Shown piece after piece: positions 34,366-38,112 of a stretch of 38,112 nt of DNA. The notes under the pieces are model-generated. The model did not search any database. It worked only from the letters and a program-made list of their open reading frames with translations, and was not told where the DNA came from. How positions within the stretch are numbered: the stretch's first letter is position 1; every line of letters starts with the position of its first letter. Made by a program: the position numbers and the translations under genes. Origin of the DNA: an uncultured Alistipes sp. (GTDB lineage Bacteria; Bacteroidota; Bacteroidia; Bacteroidales; Rikenellaceae); contig CALLRW010000010.1 in assembly GCA_938014215.1 (NCBI GenBank), positions 1 to 38,112 of the forward strand, written 5' to 3'.

Positions 34366-35505
34366 ATGAGGATTTTACATGTTGTTAATATTTCTTTTGT
34401 AATTCCATTTTTTTTAGGTGAACAATTGATTTATTTTACGGAGAAGGGAAATGAAGAATACATAGCTTGTTCTCCGTCAGAGGATCTCCCTCGGTATGCG
34501 AACCTATACAAATTTCGATATACCGAAGTAGAGATAACCCGCCAAATATCTTTAGTAAAAGATGTTAAGGCAATTTATCATATCTGGAAATTCATCAAAC
34601 AGAACAAGATAGACATTGTAGTTGGCCATACCCCCAAAGGTGGCATGTGCGCAATGATCGCATCTTTTCTGGCGGGGACACAACGTCGAATTTATTTCAG
34701 ACACGGACTCGTTTATGAGACCTCACATGGCATAAAGCGGTTTATACTTAAATCCGTCGATCGAATAACCTCCCTTCTGGCAACTCGCATAGTCTGCGTA
34801 AGTAAATCCGTTGCTCAAAAAAGTATTGAAGACGGCCTCAATAAAGCCAACAAACAAGTCATCCTTAATCGAGGCACATGTAATGGTATAGATGTGAACA
34901 GATTTGATCCATCTCACATCAACCCGTCAACTCGAGCCCAATTGCTAGCAAAGTATAACATTACACCCAATCAATTCGTAATAGGTTATGTCGGCAGACT
35001 GGTCAGAGACAAAGGTATAAAAGAGTTGGTGGATGCTTTTGAGATAGTACATCAGAAATATCCTCAAACAAGGTTGCTTCTTATTGGGATGTTAGAGAAG
35101 CGAGACGCCTTAGATGCAGATACCGTACAGAAAATCAATACCCATCCAGGCATAACGTGCACGGGGCGGATTGCCAATGAAGAGATCCAGAACTTCTATT
35201 CTTTGATGAATATTTTCGTACTTCCCTCCTATCGAGAAGGATTTCCAACCTCTGTTCTGGAAGCCTCAGCAATGAAATTACCAGTCTTGACGACACGAGC
35301 AACCGGTTGCATCGAATCTATTATTGACCACCAAACGGGCCTATTTATCAACCATGATGCTCAAGACATTGCCAATCACATGATTGAACTGATACAAGAC
35401 AAAGATCTGTATCATCACCTAGCAGAATCAGGAAGAGAATTTGTCATTCAGAATTTTACACCGGAGTTAATCTGGCAGGCTATCGAAAAATTATATAAAT
35501 CATGA
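34366..35505 (+). CDS. Glycosyltransferase family 4 protein (PglA-like)
   Basis: A 379-residue GT-B enzyme. The acceptor domain includes VVGHTPKGGMCAMIASFLAG (about 84-103) and RIYFRHGLVYE, which place it in the PglA/WbpT-like subgroup that often adds the second sugar to a lipid-linked 6-deoxy-HexNAc. The donor domain begins near 206 with GYVGRLVRDKGIKELVDAF, and the E-x7-E region is SYREGFPTSVLEASAMK near 287. It overlaps the reductase gene by four bases (ATGA). The grouping of this GT with a reductase and a WbpL-type enzyme is common in Bacteroidales clusters. The second-sugar role is an inference. Confidence 0.88.
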   Translation: MRILHVVNISFVIPFFLGEQLIYFTEKGNEEYIACSPSEDLPRYANLYKFRYTEVEITRQISLVKDVKAIYHIWKFIKQNKIDIVVGHTPKGGMCAMIASFLAGTQRRIYFRHGLVYETSHGIKRFILKSVDRITSLLATRIVCVSKSVAQKSIEDGLNKANKQVILNRGTCNGIDVNRFDPSHINPSTRAQLLAKYNITPNQFVIGYVGRLVRDKGIKELVDAFEIVHQKYPQTRLLLIGMLEKRDALDADTVQKINTHPGITCTGRIANEEIQNFYSLMNIFVLPSYREGFPTSVLEASAMKLPVLTTRATGCIESIIDHQTGLFINHDAQDIANHMIELIQDKDLYHHLAESGREFVIQNFTPELIWQAIEKLYKS

Positions 35506-36440
35506 AACTTTTAATCACCGGCATTCATGGCTTTGTAGGGAGCAATCTGGTTGCTGCACTCAGCCAAGACATGGAGATCTATGGCTTAGATATTGTTGCT
35601 CCTCAAAAAAAAGGTGTCATACGAACCTTTTCATGGAATGACCTGGAACAAGGGAAGATTCCGGAAGTTGATGCAATTATCCATCTTGCAGGAAAGGCTC
35701 ACGACACCAAAAACAAATCGGCTGCAGATGTCTATTTCAAGGTAAATACGGGACTTACACAAAAAATCTTTGATTACTTTCTACTTTCGTCCGCAAAAAA
35801 GTTTATTTTCTTCAGTTCTGTAAAGGCCGCTGCAGATTTTGTTCCGGGAGAGATTCTGACAGAAGATATCACGCCGGCTCCAGTAGGCCCTTATGGAGAA
35901 AGCAAAATCAAAGCTGAAGAGTATATCTTATCCAAGGATGTTCCTGAAGGTAAAAGTGTGTATATTCTCCGCCCCTGCATGATACACGGCCCCGGGAATA
36001 AAGGGAATCTGAATCTTCTGTATAACGTAGTCCGAAAAGGTATCCCCTGGCCTTTGGGAGCATTCGATAACAAACGGACTTTCACATCCATTGACAATCT
36101 AACTTTCGTTATTAGAAATCTGATAGAAAAAAGCGTTCCGAGTGGTATCTATCATATGGCTGATGATGAAGCCATATCAACCAACCATCTAATCGAAATT
36201 ATCTGCAGCTCCATAGGACATAAAGCACACATCTGGAGACTCAATCGTTCTTTCATTACGTTCTGCGCAAAATTAGGCACTATCCTACACCTGCCCTTAA
36301 ATGAAGACAGACTCCACAAATTGACTGAAAACTACGTAGTATCCAATAACAAAATCAAACGAGCCATCGGAATTGAGCACATGCCGATAAGAGCAGAAGA
36401 GGGATTGGCTCGAACCATGGAAAGTTTTAAAAATCGATGA
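35502..36440 (+). CDS. NAD(P)-dependent nucleotide-sugar 4-reductase/epimerase type
   Basis: A 312-residue extended short-chain dehydrogenase. The cofactor motif GIHGFVGS is at 7-14, HLAGKAHD at 61-68 and SSVK at 105-108, with catalytic Tyr131-x3-Lys135 (YGESK). HLAGKAHD and SSVK are typical of the WbpV/WbpK-like enzymes that reduce UDP-4-keto-6-deoxy-HexNAc to UDP-QuiNAc or UDP-FucNAc. The dehydratase at 18300 would supply that substrate, and the transferase encoded by the next gene would use the product. It overlaps both neighbours by four bases (ATGA). Which epimer it makes cannot be told from sequence. Confidence 0.82.
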   Translation: MKLLITGIHGFVGSNLVAALSQDMEIYGLDIVAPQKKGVIRTFSWNDLEQGKIPEVDAIIHLAGKAHDTKNKSAADVYFKVNTGLTQKIFDYFLLSSAKKFIFFSSVKAAADFVPGEILTEDITPAPVGPYGESKIKAEEYILSKDVPEGKSVYILRPCMIHGPGNKGNLNLLYNVVRKGIPWPLGAFDNKRTFTSIDNLTFVIRNLIEKSVPSGIYHMADDEAISTNHLIEIICSSIGHKAHIWRLNRSFITFCAKLGTILHLPLNEDRLHKLTENYVVSNNKIKRAIGIEHMPIRAEEGLARTMESFKNR

Positions 36441-37405
36441 TCTACTTATTGCTATTCTGCCTGCTGATAATCGCAGAACTGATTTACTTTCGGATTGCCG
36501 ATCGATTCAATATCATCGACAAACCCAATGAGCGAAGTTCCCACAAAAGTATCACACTGCGTGGGGGCGGTATCATCTTCCTGCTCGGGAGCTGGCTGTA
36601 TGCCGCATTCTTCGGATTAGAATATCCCTGGTTTCTGACCGGACTCTCCCTGGTTGCCATCATCAGCTTCATCGACGACATCCATTCTCTGCCCGACAGC
36701 ATTCGCCTGGTCGTACAGTTTATTGCCATGTTCCTGATGTTCGAGCAGTTCGGAATCCTGAACTGGGAAAGCTGGTGGATCATTCTCATTGCCCTGATTG
36801 TCTGCGTCGGAGTTTCGAATGCATACAACTTCATGGATGGGATCAACGGGATCACCGGAGGATATTCGTTGGCCGTTATGATTCCTCTGATGTTCATCAA
36901 TGCCCGAACGCCATTCATTGATCCGAATTTCCTCTACGTCGTAACGTTGAGTCTGATGGTCTTCTGCTTCTTCAACTTCCGGAAGAAGGCCAAATGCTTT
37001 GCAGGCGATGTTGGATCGCTGAGCATTGCATTTATCGTAATTTTTGCCCTTGGCCGATTGATTCTGCAGACTGGAGATTTCACCTATATCCTCTTCCTGG
37101 CACTATACGGCGTGGATTCGGTTCTGACAATCTGTCATCGGATCATGTTGCACGAAAATCTGGGGCAGGCCCATCGGAAACATGCCTACCAGTTGATGGC
37201 CAACGAACTGAAGATTCCGCACGTGGTCGTATCGTCCATCTATATGATTATTCAGCTCGCCGTCTCTTTCGGATTGATCCTACTGCCGATCAACCACTGG
37301 CTCTACACAATAGTAATCCTGCTTCTATTGGCGATCATTTATCTCCTCTTCATGCGGAAATATTACCCGCTGCATGAAGCCTATCTGAAATCCAAACAAG
37401 CCTAA
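36437..37405 (+). CDS. WbpL-type undecaprenyl-phosphate sugar-1-phosphate transferase
   Basis: A polytopic membrane protein of 322 residues in the WecA/MraY superfamily that would begin the rightward repeat unit. Motifs are DKPNERSSH (28-36), DD at 80-81 (FIDDIHSLPD), NFMDGING at 131-138, GDVGS at 190-194 and HRKHAYQ at 246-252 in the last cytoplasmic loop. This last form differs from the HLHH of the leftward enzyme and matches WbpL-like proteins that use UDP-FucNAc/QuiNAc-type donors. The reductase gene overlaps it by four bases. It differs from the leftward transferase in length and motif. GC content rises here towards that of the cluster ends. Confidence 0.9.
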   Translation: MIYLLLFCLLIIAELIYFRIADRFNIIDKPNERSSHKSITLRGGGIIFLLGSWLYAAFFGLEYPWFLTGLSLVAIISFIDDIHSLPDSIRLVVQFIAMFLMFEQFGILNWESWWIILIALIVCVGVSNAYNFMDGINGITGGYSLAVMIPLMFINARTPFIDPNFLYVVTLSLMVFCFFNFRKKAKCFAGDVGSLSIAFIVIFALGRLILQTGDFTYILFLALYGVDSVLTICHRIMLHENLGQAHRKHAYQLMANELKIPHVVVSSIYMIIQLAVSFGLILLPINHWLYTIVILLLLAIIYLLFMRKYYPLHEAYLKSKQA

Positions 37406-37407
37406 TT

Positions 37408-37794
37408 ATGCTTATCGACGATAAACTTCTGGACGAGGTTGCAGCATTGGCCCGGACCTCTGAACGGCTTCGCATGAATCGTGACATGCGAAACTCTACG
37501 GCCGATACTTCACAACGGATGTTGAATGCCCTGGAGATCGGCACCGTCCTCCCCATCCATCGACATCCGACAACCTCCGAAACTCAGCTTCTACTGCGCG
37601 GCAAGATCGACGTTATGTTTTACGATGATCAACGCCGCGAAATCGAGCGGTTCCACCTCGATCCGCGAAACGGAATGTATGGCGTAGATATTCCGGCCGG
37701 CACATGGCACAATCTCGTTGTTATTGAACCGGCCGTCATCTTCGAGGCCAAGGACGGAGCCTACAAGCCCATCTCACCAGAAGACATCTTATAA
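37408..37794 (+). CDS. WbuC-family cupin protein
   Basis: A 128-residue cupin-fold protein of the WbuC family, small metalloproteins often found at the end of O-antigen and capsule clusters with no settled enzymatic role. The metal site is visible: His51-x-His53 in LPIHRHPTTSE, a Glu at 58 and His101 in GTWHNLVV. Start ATG is two bases after the transferase stop, so it is part of the same operon and the last gene of the rightward cluster. GC-rich codon use. A perfect terminator follows at 37841. A sugar-nucleotide related role is a guess from context. Confidence 0.88.
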   Translation: MLIDDKLLDEVAALARTSERLRMNRDMRNSTADTSQRMLNALEIGTVLPIHRHPTTSETQLLLRGKIDVMFYDDQRREIERFHLDPRNGMYGVDIPAGTWHNLVVIEPAVIFEAKDGAYKPISPEDIL

Positions 37795-37840
37795 CTCCTC
37801 AGATCTGTTATAATTAGTATTCAACCCGATCTGATAAAGT

Positions 37841-37873
37841 AACCCCCAAAACTCCATGTGAGTTTTGGGGGTT
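37841..37873. terminator. Strong bidirectional terminator at the end of the rightward cluster
   Basis: AACCCCCAAAACTC (37841-37854) pairs perfectly with GAGTTTTGGGGGTT (37860-37873) around a 5-nt loop: a 14-bp stem. Rightward it is followed by CTCTTTG, and leftward by ACTTTATC. It separates the rightward cluster from an opposing gene and can serve both. Confidence 0.88.
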
Positions 37874-37899
37874 CTCTTTGTTACGCCCGTTCGGAACGG

Positions 37900-38000
37900 T
37901 CAGTTCCAGCCGCCAATAATCTCGCCTCCGATCTCGATCGAAACCTGGTCGGGATTGGAGTTGATCACCAACGACAGCGTATGCTGGATACTGTTCCAAA
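37900..38000 (-). pseudogene. C-terminal fragment of an unknown gene cut by an insertion sequence
   Basis: On the leftward strand one frame reads WNSIQHTLSLVINSNPDQVS followed by IEIGGEIIGGWN and a stop at 37900-37902. Its composition is that of a real protein end, and it terminates just before the bidirectional terminator. It is cut at 38000, where an insertion-sequence end begins. I do not recognise the family. Because only the last 33 codons are seen, whether the gene is intact elsewhere is unknown. Confidence 0.55.
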
Positions 38001-38112
38001 GAGTGTGTCTGGGGAATAAATAAAAAAGTCTACAGATTTTTTAGATTTGTAGTGACGAACCAACAAAAACTAAAAAAGAGTAGACTTATGGTGTTGACAA
38101 AGGAACAACTTT
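38001..38112 (+). mobile_element. Left end of an insertion sequence, probably IS256-like
   Basis: GAGTGTGTCTGGGGAATAAA at 38001 has the look of an IS256-type terminal repeat and interrupts a coding frame. An 8-bp inverted repeat, AAGTCTAC (38026-38033) and GTAGACTT (38080-38087), ends exactly before the transposase ATG, so a readthrough transcript could hide the start. The other end is outside the window, and the family is uncertain. Confidence 0.5.
38088..38112 (+). CDS. Putative transposase, first eight codons
   Basis: ATG 38088 followed by VLTKEQL, then the window ends. The opening is compatible with IS256-type transposases. Too little is visible to assign it firmly. The evidence is mainly its position 87 bases inside an element end. 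Confidence 0.4.

Noticed and set aside
1..38112. CRISPR arrays, tRNA or rRNA genes
   Set aside because: I read through the intergenic regions and saw no regularly spaced repeats and no cloverleaf or rRNA-like sequence.

Overview
The window looks like a surface-polysaccharide (capsule/exopolysaccharide) region of a gut Bacteroidales, most likely an Alistipes-like member of the Rikenellaceae. The reasons are a Bacteroidetes-type promoter (TTTG, 20-nt spacer, TACCTTTG), two UpxY/NusG-type antiterminator genes that head the gene clusters, the gene families present, and GC-rich housekeeping-style genes next to AT-rich glycosyltransferase cargo. The genus is an inference.

Layout. Positions 1-229 are the end of an IS66-type element. 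Positions 428-454 and 266-293 are terminators for leftward transcription. A 15-gene cluster runs leftward from 16391 to 477: NusG-like regulator, WecA/MraY-type initiating transferase, Wzx flippase, hexapeptide acetyltransferase, Wzy polymerase, GT2, three GT4, pyruvyltransferase, GT4, WecG/TagA-type transferase, then gmd, fcl and manC for GDP-L-fucose. A 732-bp divergent control region (16392-17123) follows. A second cluster runs rightward from 17124 to 37794: NusG-like regulator, FlaA1/CapD-type nucleotide-sugar dehydratase, Wzx, UDP-glucuronate 4-epimerase type, ugd, a frameshifted acyltransferase, GT2, GT4, an acyltransferase relic, GT32, EpsG-type polymerase, GT2, GT4, GT2, a GT4 relic, GT4, a sugar 4-reductase type, a WbpL-type initiating transferase and a WbuC cupin. 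A strong terminator, the truncated tail of an opposing gene and the left end of another insertion sequence (probably IS256-like) close the window.

How it works together. Each cluster has its own initiating transferase, flippase, polymerase, glycosyltransferases and dedicated antiterminator, so they look like two complete, head-to-head Wzx/Wzy pathways. The left glycan is predicted to contain fucose plus pyruvyl and acetyl groups. The right one is predicted to contain a uronic acid and to be built on a 6-deoxy-HexNAc (QuiNAc/FucNAc type) primer. No Wza/Wzb/Wzc export genes are present in the window.

Most interesting signal. The only convincing promoter between the two clusters points right and lies just inside one arm of an imperfect 26-bp inverted repeat (15-bp perfect core, 16573-16587 and 16877-16891). 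The other arm lies before the leftward cluster, where I find no good promoter. This is what an invertible promoter that toggles between two capsule loci would look like. Both antiterminators also carry a shared C-terminal extension of about 160 residues that ordinary UpxY/NusG proteins lack. The right cluster contains several decayed genes and one gene broken at a nine-T tract that could be phase variable.
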